Positions 42,218-54,447 are shown, counted from the first letter of the stretch. The stretch is DNA of 64,000 nt from Myrica gale (GCA_963930655.1 OZ005607.1:25614874-25678873), one strand, 5' to 3'. The notes: generated by a model not told the origin, from the letters alone. Numbers and translations are program-made.

Positions 42218-42399
42218 GAGCAGTACCAACCAGAAGTAAATAATTTTTTTTTGGTCAATTGCGAAATAGTATACGAAGCGCGCTGAAGACAAATTAACCA
42301 ATTGTTTAAATAAAAGAAATGAAGATAAACTACAGCCCATTTGCAAGTTATCAAGTACTTATTCGTCATATATATGCCAGTCCTTGAAAAGATCAATTT

Positions 42400-43430
42400 T
42401 CTACAAAAACACTATTTAATTACCTCGTGTTAATTAATTATCTATCTAATTAACTCGTATATGTTGAATTTTTTCCCTTCCAGTCCATCAAATGCCAAAT
42501 TTGTTAGATGGAGAGAAATTAAATAAAGATCGGGTATGTGTTAAATTTCTCTCCTAAAAATTAACTGATATATATGTAATTAACCAGCACAGTGGAGAAT
42601 CTATACATATATATACTGCAAATTAAGGATTTCTCTAAAAGAGAGAAGTGTCAGTTCAAGTAGTCTACTAAGCGGGAGGGACAAAAGAGAAACGTTTCTA
42701 CATATATTTGGAAAAATCCAAAAACATTTGAAATGCAAAACTTTCTACTAAAATATCTAATGAGTTGGACCTCACAATTTTATTTTATTTTTTGTGCAAG
42801 CCCTTTGTCATATGTAATGTTAATCACGTTATAATTGGATGTATACATACATCCATACATACATGCAGTAGGTAGTTCTGTTGTTTAAAGATGTCCTGTA
42901 GATCTCTAAAAAGACGTGATGATCAAGGCAGTCCCTTTAATTTCCCATCTCTATAAAAACGGGCCCATTCCGTCCCTGTAGTAGCTCGTACGTACCCTGA
43001 TCTATATATAAGAAATACCACGAAACAGCATTAAAATGTCCATAACTGAGTTAATTGACCGCAACGAATAGTCTTCAGCTTCTTAATTAGAATGGTCTTT
43101 CGAATATGCACTTATAATTAATATTCCTTCTATATATAATATATGTTTAGGTAAGCGCCGGGTCAGCTAATCTCTTCAACAAGCTAGCTAGCCACTGAAG
43201 TCCAGGCCGATTAATGCTGGGAATGGTTAGGTTTGAATCTCTACTCTAAATTAATTAAACACCCTCATAGAAAAACAAGCATCCAGTCTATGAATAGATA
43301 TCCATCTGCAATCCAGTAGTACTTCACAGATTGGTGCTCCATTGTATGTTCAATTAATTACGTTGTACTTCAACTTCTAAGTGCATGTAATACAATTACC
43401 ACACATAGCAGAAGTATTAAAGTACCTTAT
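42400..43430. other. Upstream region of copy E, no other gene seen
   Basis: AT-rich sequence with no recognisable exons; presumed promoter side of the one intact GH1 gene. Confidence 0.45.
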
Positions 43431-43433
43431 TAC

Positions 43434-43545
43434 GTACAAAGCAGAAATCAAAGACCACAAAAGTTAGTCCTATGATATTGCCTGCAGCTGCAGCTGCTAA
43501 GAGTCCTGCTTTTGTCATACCACCATTTGTACCCCTCCGAACATG
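43434..43545 (-). pseudogene. Single exon of a DUF92/TMEM19 (VTE6/PGR-like) gene
   Basis: The minus strand reads GTNGGMTKAGLLAAAAAGNI then IGLTFVVFDF, close to the conserved core of plant DUF92 membrane proteins (PGR/VTE6, animal TMEM19), where GTNGGVTKAGLLAAAAAG is typical. It is preceded by a good acceptor (ttagcag) and followed by a GT. No other exon of a DUF92 gene is visible nearby, so this is a gene fragment. Confidence 0.65.
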
Positions 43546-43926
43546 CTGCTAACAACACAAGAAAGAGTTAGCATTCCTAAGCCCTCTATATCTGACAAGC
43601 AAGAAAACTTCCTTTAGTTTGCATAAAAACTAATGATGTAAAACATAATCAAAAGCGTGAACTACTACTCATAGGCTGACATAGCCTTGCATTGTTCTGA
43701 TTATTGGGTTTTAAAAGTGAGATGTGAAATATGGTAGGATTGCTTCAAATACACGAGATATTAAAAAAAGAGAACAAATTGTTGAAAAGCAGATGTTGGT
43801 GTAGGCTCGAGCTTTCAAAAGGCTAAAAACAGCAAGTGTGAATGCGATGCTTAATAACTTTGGGAGAAGTGAAGGCTGGACCAAGTATCACCTCTTGAAA
43901 TGTAAAAACTACACTTTCTCCTTAGC

Positions 43927-44095
43927 TTTTCAGACATCCCTAATTCACACAATTCATCAAATCCCTAATTCACACATCCCTAATTCACAAAATTCATAAA
44001 ATCTCTAATTCACAAAATTCATCAAATCCATAATTCACAAAATTCATCAAATCCCTAATTCTCATATCCCTAATTCATAAAATTCTTCAAAAAAA
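43927..44095. repeat. Degenerate 25 bp tandem repeat
   Basis: Roughly six irregular copies of a unit like atccctaattcacaaaa plus ttcatcaa lie between the DUF92 exon fragment and the small exon-like stretch at 44120-44196. Confidence 0.75.
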
Positions 44096-44119
44096 AATCA
44101 CAACAATAAAATTACTTAC

Positions 44120-44196
44120 TTTAGCTGAGTGATTCTGTCAAAGAGAGAAAGAGAGGCAGCGTAGGTGATAGCTGATTGGGCTGTGAAATATTCCAT
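44120..44196 (-). other. Possible small first exon
   Basis: On the minus strand an ATG opens 77 bases (MEYFTAQSAITYAASLSLF then DRITQL) ending at a strong donor, AAA|GTAAGT. It lies upstream of the DUF92 exon on the same strand and could have been spliced to it. The peptide is not recognised, so this may be chance. Confidence 0.25.
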
Positions 44197-44479
44197 GATC
44201 TGCAATCTTCCAAGATCTGTGACAACTAGCTGCCTCTCGATGCAATTGCATACAGACTGATCGATGGCATAAAATCTCATTTAAAATTTTTCAGTTGAGA
44301 CATTTTCAAGGTTAAGATATTGATTCTAGAAGAAAGACTATTCTTGAAATGAATAGACGACCAGGGCTTAAGATCATGCATGCTATTGAGATGAGAAGAA
44401 TGACTCGTTTGCTTGCTAGACTGCTTAATTGGGGCGAAATGCACGGCCAATCTACCACGTAATTAGCTAAAGTTGTATG

Positions 44480-44771
44480 AGGACTTTTCTTTCCTTTTCA
44501 TTTTTGTAAATATTGTCCTTTTGAACACACACAGCTTGATAAGTCTTCCAGAGATCAACCTAAATTGTTAAATATACTTTTTGTCCCCCGACTATTGGAG
44601 GGTTCTGATACTTTACACCACAGACTAGAACCATATCATTAAGATTTTGTGTATTCTCATTGAGTCATTGTCTTCGATTATGTTATGATCTTAAATTTTG
44701 GATGTGATTGATTCTTGCCTCCACATTTGGAAGCTTTGCTTGTACCGTAAACGTGCCAAAAACATGAGCCT
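44480..44771. repeat. Segment duplicated at 62731-63020
   Basis: The two copies share ggacttttctttcc, tttttgtaaatattgtcctt, gtcattgtcttcg and aacgtgccaaaaaca in the same order. Here it ends where a CACTA-type end begins; at the other copy it continues uninterrupted. Confidence 0.75.
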
Positions 44772-45215
44772 CACTACAACAAATTTGTCGTTTTAGGCGA
44801 TCATTAACAGCGATCTTTTAAAGGCAATCATAAAAGCGTCGCTTTAGGTGGCTTTTAGCGGCATTTTTCGTGATCGCCTTTAAAAAGACCGCTGTTAAAA
44901 ATCACAGTGGTCATGAAAAATGTGACGCTATTGGTGGCTTTTAGTAGCGTTTTTCGTGACCGCCGTTAAAAAGAATGCTATTAAAAATTCTATTGTTTTT
45001 TAACAGCGGTCATCACAAACGCCGCTTTAGCGGCGCTTGTTATGACAACGGTAAAAAAATTGTTGTTATAAATTTTTTATACCAGCGATTTTTTTAACAC
45101 CACAAAATCGACCACTATTAAAAGAAAAATTAACTTTCTACAACGGTTTTTATAGCGGCAGCCAGAAAATCGCTGTTATAACCCAGATATAGCAGCACCT
45201 TTAGTGACCGTCACC
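44772..45215 (+). mobile_element. CACTA-type transposon end with subterminal repeats
   Basis: Begins cactacaacaaatttgtcg and is followed by many repeats on both strands of agcggcatttttcgtg and aacagcggtc types, typical of En/Spm subterminal regions. The right terminus was not found. A paralogous site without the element survives near 63021. Confidence 0.7.
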
Positions 45216-46273
45216 AAATTGACTTTCTTTTGTTTTTCTTAATTATTTTTTTATCAAACTTTTTTTCCTTAATATTGAAATTAAGTATACATGTAATATG
45301 ATCCAAATATTGAATTAACCAAAAAAAATATGATACTTATATATTATATGTCAGTATATATACAAAGTATGTAAATAAATTGAACATAAAGTGAAATATA
45401 CACTCGTATGTCATTAACATAATCCAATAATTTTTAACTCATGTTAATCGACTTTATCTAAGTTCGTTCTTTCCATCAAGAAAAGACATAAAAAAATTGT
45501 AAGAAAATGGAAAGAGTGTATAAACCTTCTATACATAAGCACAACCTAAAAAATTTACTTGGTTAATTCAATACCAAGGAAATCATTATTGTATAGTTTA
45601 GAAAACATCTATTATCATACTCATAATGAGCACATATTTTTTGAATAATTAGTAATATAATACTATTTAACTTGGACATATTATTTAATTTCAAACAAAA
45701 ATATATTGTGAGATTAGCTTATGTAATTAAAGTATACAACTTAATATATGGTCTTAGAGGCTATGATTTAGTCATTAGGTAGGTACATACATATAAAGTA
45801 CTTAGGTTAATTAGCACATATCATTTATATATATAGTATAATATATATAATGTATTGTGACAACAATGTTATATAAATGTACCCAAATTTTTTTTACTAC
45901 AATGTGATATGTATAAGTATATAAGTGTACCCACATGTATTGTGACTCAATTTATTATATAATAAAACATGAATTTAAAAAAAATGAATTATAAGTATAT
46001 GCATATTTATATAAGCAATAAGTGTGTACTTGTTACGTAAGCAATACATATGTACATAACCTTAGTCCTTCCAGATCACTGAACTCCACTTCCCAGGAAG
46101 TTTGTGTATATATACCCAGAATCGTTGGCATAAATAGCATTCAAGGTCTGAGTTATTTTGGATCTGTTGACATGAAAGTGCAGAGAACTTTTTTCTTTCT
46201 AAGCATTTAGTAGAGAACTGAATTCTATAACTTTTTTGAGGCATTTAGTGGTAACTTTCCTATTCCAATTCAG
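45216..46273. other. AT-rich sequence, possible CACTA interior
   Basis: No coding exon was seen. Composition is very AT-rich. It may belong to the CACTA element that starts at 44772. Confidence 0.35.
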
Positions 46274-46384
46274 GAGTGACCATTGAAAAGTAAGCTTGAC
46301 CCTGAGATTTACGGTTCACCTGAATCTTTGATTACAACAGAATTAGTGGAACGAGAGATCAGAGGCACTATGATTGTCGAAGAG
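46274..46384 (+). pseudogene. Single exon of a 13-lipoxygenase gene
   Basis: The plus strand reads PLKSKLDPEIYGSPESLITT then ELVEREIRGTMIVEE, the conserved plant 13-LOX segment (typically PLKSKLDPxIYGPPESAITK). It begins after an acceptor (attccaattcag) and ends at a donor (GAG|GTAATT). The codon for the Trp normally before PLKS is TGA (46277-46279), so it is not functional. No other LOX exon was recognised nearby. Confidence 0.8.
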
Positions 46385-47765
46385 GTAATTGGATGACACC
46401 TATTTCACTGCAACTGTCATAGTATGAGTCACAAGTATTCCATTCCGTTTTGATCGACAAATGTTTTCTTTGAGAATGCAATTAGTTTTTACCGTTTTGG
46501 TACTAGTTATTTTATTGACCGTGTGTTCATGTAAACATGTCCTTTATCAAAATTTGTTTCCCATATTCATTAATAGAAATATAAGATGGTGCTTGAGTGA
46601 GAAAAAATCTGCCTCTGGTTTATATGCTTGAAGGCCTTGCAAAGTAAGAGGTTGTTTATGTTGGATTCCCATGACCTGTTACTACCTTACAAGGTAAGAT
46701 GAGTGGACATGATTAGGACTCTTAATAATTGGCCAATACATATCCACTTCTAAATATGCATGGTCTGAGCAGGAAAGATGGAAGGAGCACTTCCTTGGAC
46801 CATTTGATGGCATTCTTGGTAGCATATTAACTTGTCAAAGCTGTTCATCTCAGGTTCATGTGGCTTTAATTAAGAACAAGTCTTAATGAAATGCTTATTG
46901 CCAAAGGTTTATTGGATTTTCATTTCTGGCTTAATTTTGCATGCGAAAGGAAAAATGTGATTGGTTGCAAATGATATGACTCTGCTGATTACTTTGCTTC
47001 ATGAAATAGAACCAGCTTATCAAAAGTAATAAGGGGAAAGAGATAGAGAGAGAAGATGTTGTTGGAACCAGGAATGATTTCATCCAAGAAAGACTGCATG
47101 GAAAAGATAACTGCAAATCTCATACTTTTGTTTTGCAACACATGATAATGAAAGCCAAAACTCTGCTCAGAACATGTATTTTTCGTTGCATACTTGGAAG
47201 CTAGGCCTGAATCCGTGAATATGTAATTCCTTTCTAAGGGCACCCATCAAACTGATCATCTACTTGCAGATTCTATGCATTCATATTAAAAGAGTATCAA
47301 TAAATATGTTTGGAGAACCCATCAAACTTGAGGTACTTGGATCTTCTTGCATTTGTTTTATTTGATCCTTAAGTTTCTCACTGTTTCAGGCAGACCATTT
47401 ATTTCTACATCACGTCCATTCTTGAGTGTGGTTATTGCCAATGGCTATGTCTGTTTACTTTTACAATGTGTATCTATCTATATGCAATTGTAGCCAATGA
47501 TTATGGTGTCGGTGCTAGTGATGATGGTGCAGATAGTGTTAGTGCAGATGGTGCTAGAGCCTTGAAGTTGATAATGATTAAATTTATAGTTAATTGTTAT
47601 TAAATGTAATTACTTGTTATTTTTTAGACTACTTAGAAACTTTTAGAACTTCTTTGTACTCGTTGCAAAACTTGTAAGACGTGGTTATTTAGTCAATGAT
47701 GAAATATATTTTGGTCTATTACACATCTTATTTTTTTACATCAATTAATTAAAATTTGTATTACG
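46385..47765. other. Intergenic, no gene seen
   Basis: Ordinary intergenic sequence without recognisable exons between the lipoxygenase exon fragment and an LTR fragment. Confidence 0.4.
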
Positions 47766-47769
47766 TGAA

Positions 47770-48041
47770 CGACAAGCTAAGTTTTCGGATGTTCTTGATT
47801 TGAGAATCTTGGATATAGATTCGAAATAAATTGATCTATTGTTTGCTTGATTATTTACTTTGCTTAAATGTGTCTGCATTGTAGTAATTCTGTGTGTTGA
47901 AATTACTAATATGATTTGGTGCAGCTTGTGCAAAAACTTTATGTTAAAAGTTAAAATAGTTATAAGAAAAAAAATTGTATAACCTATTCACCCCCTCTAA
48001 GTTAGTTTAGTGTTGGGTTGAGTCTTAAATAATTCCGTTCA
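47770..48041 (+). mobile_element. Old LTR fragment related to the Copia element at 4440
   Basis: This is a diverged match to the last 270 bp of the LTRs at 4440-5734 and 12316-13610, including the segments tcttggatatagattcg, gtgttgaaattactaatatg, cctattcacccccc-like and gggttgagtctta. It ends ccgttca. It is clearly older than the full element. Its 5' part is missing or unrecognisable. Confidence 0.75.
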
Positions 48042-48309
48042 GTTCTAATACTCGTTCTTGTTTTTTTGTGCAGGTATATTCCCGATCGATGTGGGCATAT
48101 CCTATTAATAAGGTTTTTGGAGGTAATCTTGCAAGATTAATCACACAGCAACGAGACGTTTTCCTATTACAATGCCTAAAAAATAAAGTTACGCTAATTG
48201 TTTTATACTCTCTAATAAAAAATAAACATACTGCATAGAACTATGATTATATAATATGCTAATTATTTCCTCTCCCCTTAAAAAAACAAAACAAAAAAGA
48301 AGATCCAAC

Positions 48310-48482
48310 TTCAGGAAGTTGGCACACCAGCCACTAGAGTCTACCTATTGACGACATCATTCGTTTTGTCATCAGTAGAAGAGGCATCGAGACAACACTA
48401 GAGAAGCGACCCAATGAGCAGGAAGAGATGATGGGCATCTGAGATGAAGACGGGCCTGATGGAGATGTGATCCAGTGTGGCC
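48310..48482. repeat. Downstream block of GH1 copy F, left part
   Basis: Matches the copy E block at about 37730-37870 (caggaagttggcaca, actagagtc, agagaagcgaccc, atgagcaggaagagat). It is separated from its right part (49213-49590) by the hAT-like insertion. Confidence 0.75.
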
Positions 48483-48490
48483 CTGGAAAG

Positions 48491-49212
48491 CAGGGCCGTC
48501 TCTAAGATAAATTGGGTCTTAGGTGAAACTATAAAAAGATGACTTTATAATAAATAATAAATAATTATGTAAAAATATCAACAAATTTTAGTTAAAAATT
48601 ATTATTCTTACGTTTTGAGATGTAAAATTACTTATCAAAGTTTTGAATTCAAAATTTGTCAATAGATCATTTTCACTTGATAATATAGGTAGTCATTTAA
48701 TGTTTCTTCCGTCACAGTAGATCTTAGATATGATTTTATTAGTTTCAGTTTTGAAAAGCTTCTTTTCTCATAAGCAACATTGTATTTAGATTTTGAAATT
48801 GAATCAACACGTTAAAGTTAGCTAGAAAGAATGAAGGATGTGGACTTTACAAAAGAAAAATGAGAAAAAATTGGGGAAGAAAATAGTGAAAGTATGGATA
48901 AAGTATGAATTAAGAAAGGTTAAAAGTTGGAAGTTAGATAGTCTTTTCTTCAATTTTAAAATTGGAAATTTTTTTAAATTTAAAGTTGGAAGTCATCTTT
49001 TTTGAAATTTTGAATTATATTTTTTTTACAATAAACGAGGATTTCAAAAAATTTAACGGATATTTTAAGATTTATTTTTTTCAAGTTAAAAAATTTAAAT
49101 TTGAGACCTATAATCTATTAAATATAAAATAAAATAAAATAAAAATAGAGGCCTTCTTAGTTTGGGGGCCTTAGGCAACGCCTAAGGCTGCTTATGCTCA
49201 AAGACGTCCATG
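48491..49212. mobile_element. hAT-like non-autonomous DNA transposon (722 bp)
   Basis: The copy E paralogue (near 37864) has an uninterrupted ccctggaaagcac, while here 722 bp are inserted between ctggaaag (48483-48490) and ctgaaaag (49213-49220), an 8 bp target duplication with one change. The ends cagggccgtctctaag and the reverse of its right end, catggacgtctttgag, agree at 12 of 16 positions. Eight-base duplications with CA(GGG) ends are typical of hAT elements. No transposase frame is present. Confidence 0.8.
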
Positions 49213-49594
49213 CTGAAAAGCACATTAAGTTGGGCCAATTATATGGGCTCTTTCAGAACCCAACACAATCTCCAGATGATAGGGTCGATCGTTTCTTGGC
49301 CCAGCACATGTAGGAGGTGCTTAATGAGTGCTGATATATATATTATTGGCACAAACATATATAGGTATAGTTGAGAAGTTGGCTTTCGTCTACATGTAGC
49401 GACCGTCGTCAATTTCTAGTGTATAATAAATACAAACGTAAGAGTACTATATGCACAGACCATATTTAAGAACATTATTTAAAAAACTTTATTTTCAAAA
49501 AGCATATTATACGGTGAAGAAATGATCTTCAGTTTATTGATTGGTGATAGTCCAATCTTAATACTTGATAGTATATATATGAACATCGTCGCAT

Positions 49595-49764
49595 CTATTT
49601 CTTGAGGAAATTCTTGAACCAGTGGGCTGAGAGTTTAGGGTATCTTTTCAATCCGTTCTTGTAGTCTATGTAGTTGATGCCAAAATCGAACTGTGTATCC
49701 TGAATACCATTCAAAGTTGTCCAACAAAGACCACGCAAAGTATCCCTTAACATTAACGCCATCC
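49595..49764 (-). pseudogene. GH1 beta-glucosidase copy F, orphan last exon
   Basis: Only exon 13 survives ([20 protein letters not shown] then WFKNFLKK and TAG). It is 170 bases instead of 169; one extra A near 49684 shifts the frame between the FEWYSGY region and GINYID. Its 5' side, intron 12, runs straight into a decayed Copia gag fragment. No other exon of this copy lies between here and copy G. Confidence 0.85.
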
Positions 49765-49799
49765 CTACTCCAACGAATAAAAAAATGATCTTCCTGTAG

Positions 49800-50390
49800 G
49801 TCATCCTTTAGCTCAACAATAACACATGTGGCTATCTCATCAAAGTCTGTCTCTTTTTTTTAGTAGACTTTATCTCGAAGGCTTACCAGAGTGGACGGTA
49901 CTTCAAAATTCCACTCATCTTCACTCTCGTATATAATGTTATCTACAGTGGCAAAAGAAGCATGAAAGTCTAACTCATCATCACTATCATATGTACCTTG
50001 GTGATTGTCAGCTGTTACTACATTTCCTTCAACATGCTCTTTCTTGAATTAACAATCTCGAGCGTAGTGTCCTCTTCGACCGCAATTATAACATTCATCA
50101 TTTCCGTTGTCTCCAATTTTGATTGTCATTCCATTGAGCTCCCCCCTAATTGTGAGCTTCTCTTCTGAAGATTCGACGACTCTTCATCTTGCTCCTCTTC
50201 TTCTTCTCTATCGTCTTTGCCTTTCTTCTTAAAGTAGGAGCCCCTTCGAAATTTGTGTCGACTTCTCCTACTGCTATACAGTACCTCCTCTTCACTCTTA
50301 CTTGCACTCTTACTACTACACAGATCAAACTTTTCAATTCACTTTTTACACACACTCAAGCTACTATCTTTCTATTTAGGCTGTATTCAC
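49800..50390 (-). mobile_element. Decayed Copia gag fragment
   Basis: The minus strand encodes pieces of a Ty1/Copia gag protein: a basic stretch (RRSRHKFRRGSYFKKKGKDD), a CCHC zinc knuckle CYNCGRRGHYARDC near 50075, and an acidic tail with DSDDELDFHASFATVDN. No LTRs were found near it. It is old and broken in several places, and of a different lineage from the element at 4440. Confidence 0.65.
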
Positions 50391-50579
50391 TAACAAAAAA
50401 ATTGTGACTCTAAAATTTTATCATGGTTACAAAAATATCTCTATCCTCACTTTTTTACGAACTTTCATAAATTGTTTCACTTTTCACCATGTATTGTCTT
50501 GTTTTGACAAGGAAAGAGACTAAAACGAAATAAACTTCATTTGCCCTATTAGTCGGTAATCGGAAATTCGAATTGCTTT

Positions 50580-50770
50580 TAGCGAATTGGATTAGTGAAG
50601 GTATACTGGAAAGTTACCTATGAAGTCATTATGTCCCATGTCGAATACGGTAAGTTGTTGAAGACCGGAGAAATTAAGGGTGGTGATATTTCCTAATTCA
50701 AACAGATTGCACCATAAAATTAATTTGGTGAGGATTGTGCATATTTCATCAGATGAGCGTGCCTATGTTA
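50580..50770 (-). pseudogene. LRR receptor fragment, second copy
   Basis: Close match to 25920-26065 (gaataccgga-like LRR codons reading GNITTLNFSGLQQLTVFDMG on the minus strand). The shared flanking segment cttgttttgacaaggaaagag shows that the two fragments were duplicated together with their surroundings. Confidence 0.6.
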
Positions 50771-51389
50771 AGTCTTACTGTTCTTGGATTGAAGGTATAT
50801 AGGCTTCAATTGCCCCGTGCTTTTGGACTCTCTAATCAGCTACCGTCATCTTCCGCTAAATTAATCTTTCTTTTCGATCCGGCCCGCTTCTACATGACAA
50901 ATGGTTTTGTTTAATCATACGGTCCTGGCCAGAGAAAAGTGATCTCTGAAGAAGGCGTAAAGGTTTTCCTTCGGCTTATTTAATGAAGTTTATCTATTTA
51001 ATGGTTTGAAGATTGAATGTCCTGATCTCGATACCATCATCGTAATTTGTTTTAGGCCGCAAGGATGTAATTCTTTTAAAGGAGAATAATTTGGCGTGTT
51101 TTAGGACTGAAGCAATATCTCTTCACCATTGTAGGGGGAAACTACAGCTAGCATGGGTGAAGGTGGACTTTGGTTGTCCAAACCCATCACGACGATGATT
51201 GTATCGCAGTACTATTTTCTCCTGCCAATTTCAGGTAACAAATCTCATTTGCAAGTAACTTATGGCTTTTGTCAACAAGTTGGAAGCTGTAGGAGCTCTG
51301 TTCTTATAATATATTTTTTGATTAAGTCAGCGAAAATGGACTGAGATGGGCCAAGTTCAATGCTTTCAGTCATTCTTTTCCCACTGTCT

Positions 51390-51930
51390 TGCACCCCCAG
51401 GTCCTCTTGGCAATGTTTACAAGTCAGCGAAGGTAGTCTGAATAGGCCATGCACATTGCTCCATGTAACAACAATTAATACTATTCCCTCAACTATCATG
51501 CTAAAGTCATAAATCTTCTCCCATGTGAAGATTGGGCATTAGGAAGGGACAACTAATTAAACGAGCGTAAAATTTGAGAGGCCAAAATATAAAAAATATA
51601 AAAAAATCATTAAAAAAACTAAATCCACCAGTCTATGATCAAGCATGCAAGTCCTCTTGACAATGTTAAGCGAAGGTCGTCTGAGATAGGCCATACACAT
51701 ATAGCTTTCCTCCCTCGGGTCATGCACGCCATGGACCACGTGAGTCCTCTGAGATAGGCCATGGCGCCTTGCACATTGCTTTCCTCCTCCTTGTCTTGCA
51801 CTCGATCCATGGAGCACGCAAATCCTCTTGACAATGTTAAGTCAGCTGTGAAGGTCGTCTGAGATAGGCCATGCGCATTGCTTTCCCCCGCCCCGCGTCA
51901 TGCACGCCGTGGACCACGCAAAGTTCTCCG
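51390..51930. repeat. Irregular repeats built on caatgttaag and gataggccatg
   Basis: At least three degenerate copies of a unit of roughly 90-120 bp carry cctcttgacaatgttaag, aaggtcgtctgagatagg, cattgctttcc and atgcacgccatggacc. Another partial copy lies near 53145-53195. Confidence 0.65.
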
Positions 51931-52095
51931 TACGTAAAGTGAAAAATGAGTTCGTAATATACATGTTTCGTACTTATTTGGTGGTCCATGTGGTAGTCTG
52001 GCTGTAAATATGATTTCTGGTTAAATAGCTAAATTGTCTAATTAGAGGGGTTCTACAGAAAATTGCTTTAATTTCTAATCAAATACATGTTAATT
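51930..52095. repeat. Direct repeat, first copy (partner 53190-53335)
   Basis: Shares ttcgtaatatacatgtttcg, gtggtagtctggctgt and ttgtctaattagaggg with 53190-53335 at about 95% by eye, so a local duplication of about 150 bp or more. Confidence 0.75.
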
Positions 52096-52099
52096 ATGA

Positions 52100-53140
52100 C
52101 GACAGAAGAAGGAGAAAGAAATCCATAATCCATTAAAGGAAATCTAAGAAATTATTTCAGGCAACTTGACACGTAACAAAGGACGGCTGTATATCCCGAA
52201 TTTTATTAAAAAGTCCTCACGTGTTACAATAAAGTGTTACAATAAAATTTGACCGGCTATAATCAAACACCAGAAGCCAAGCTAAAATCCACAAATACCT
52301 AACATTAACTGAACAATATAAAATCAAATAATAAATCTACCAAAAGAGAAAACCATTACAAGCAAAGGAAAAAAAAAATACTCACAAACTAAAATGGAAC
52401 TATAAGAAATTATAAAATAAGGCAAACTGAACTTATCAATTCGAAGTAAATCACGTCACCTCATTGAGACATCCACAGTGTGATTCCTAGATCGATCTCA
52501 AAATTCTATGATCTGTTGTCGTCGCTTGATGCCACATCTCTATACCTCTCATGATGGAAACGGACATATTTCCCTTTCCTTTATTTTCAAATGTAAAAGC
52601 AAACGAAGATAATAATATTTTTTTCTTTCCCCCCCGTCTACCACGCCAAGGACCAATACCACTGGCTGCAAATTTCTTGGGTGTCTACCGTACGGTTATC
52701 ACCGAAATTAATCCTGTCTTCTCAGTTGTGATCTCCCCCACGAATCCATCAAAAATTTTCTCCATTTTATCCCAAGTGCTGAGGCATGCATGTTGACAAA
52801 TTTCTTTAACATCAGCGTTTACTTTGAGTCAAATCCAATTAAAGATGAGCGCAAACAGAACGTCATGGTTATCAGCTAATACTGTCTATTAGGGATATGC
52901 ATCAGATTTTTTGTACATAATTAATACCATAACACAAAAATCTCATATAACACCTATGAAGATCGATCCCAGTACTCTCCCTTACGACTGCCCCGTTTCT
53001 CTTGTGGGCTAATCAGGTGTGCTAATACCATAACACAAAAATCTCATATCAGTTGTTTTGGATTTCCTTTCTCAATTGGCTATCACCCTAAAGGTGTCTC
53101 GGATCCTTTATTGTATGTTTTTTTTTAAGTACTATCTCCC
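52100..53140. other. Intergenic, no intact gene seen
   Basis: AT-rich sequence. It contains the second copy (52620-52800) of the unassigned segment at 25690-25868 and a 17 bp direct repeat, aataccataacacaaaa (52922 and 53026). Confidence 0.45.
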
Positions 53141-53459
53141 GGGCAGTATACATTGCTTTCCCCCGCCCCGCGTCATGCACGCCATTGACCACGCAAAGTT
53201 CGTAATATACATGTTTCGTACTTATTTGGTGGTCCACGTGGTAGTCTGGCTGTAAATATGATTTCTTAATATATAGCTAAATTGTCTAATTAGAGGGGGT
53301 ACTACAGCAAATTGCTTTAATTTCTAATCAAATATTGTTTACGACGATAGGAGGAGGAGAAAGAAATCCATAATCCAAAAAAGGAAATCTAGTCTTCAAT
53401 ACGGTAACAGCTTTATAACATAATGTTCCACTAAAGTATTTTCACGTAAATTTGGTGTA

Positions 53460-54200
53460 TTCTCTTGTGTTGCTAGCAGCTTGACGCTTGATTAGTTTTT
53501 TCAGTTGGTTTTTGATTTGTTTGGAGTTATTATTATTTAATTTACACACGAACGATAATTTCCCACAACAAATTTACTATACCAGTAGCTTTTATAAGTG
53601 CACGTATATCGCTATCTCAGTTGTCACTATTCTTTACTCACCAATAAATGGAATTAAATTTGCTTTTCTGATTTATGATCTCAGGATCCATTATTCCATT
53701 TTATCACATTTTTATTAAGCAATATCCAGACAACCCTCGATTGATCTCGAGAAGCGTCCAGAGATGGGCTCCGGTGTGGCCCTGGAAATAATAACAACCG
53801 AGGCCCATTAGGGCTTTTCAACTACACCAACTCACCAAGTAGTTGAAAAGCTGGCTTTGGCATACAGCGACCCGTCGTTTATTAAGAGTCGTGGTTTTGA
53901 TCTGGTGTCTAAATTCAAACCCAACGAACTGCAGTTCAGTTGCAAGTGTTTAGAGTAATTATTATTAGAATTTCCAGGCTGGTGACAAGGTTGTTCAAAC
54001 AAGTGGGATGTCTCCTCATTATGTTTGAATCGGTCTATTAAATTACAAGCATATATATGATCAGTCTGAAATTAAAAAAAGCAATAACAAAATATAACAA
54101 CCTTATTTAAAAAGCATATACGGAAAAGAAATTATCTTGATGAGTTTATTGATTGGAGATGGTCCAATCATAATACCTTATAGTGCTGTAAACATTTTCA
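53460..54200. repeat. Duplicated region downstream of GH1 copy G
   Basis: Combines the match to 32960-33280 and the conserved downstream block (gcgacccgtcg, cccaacgaact, ggtgacaaggttgttcaaac, ggagatggtccaatc) seen next to copies B, C, D, E and F. With copies D and G it forms the two arms of a segmental duplication. Confidence 0.75.
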
Positions 54201-54210
54201 TGAATGCTTA

Positions 54211-54447
<237 letters not shown>

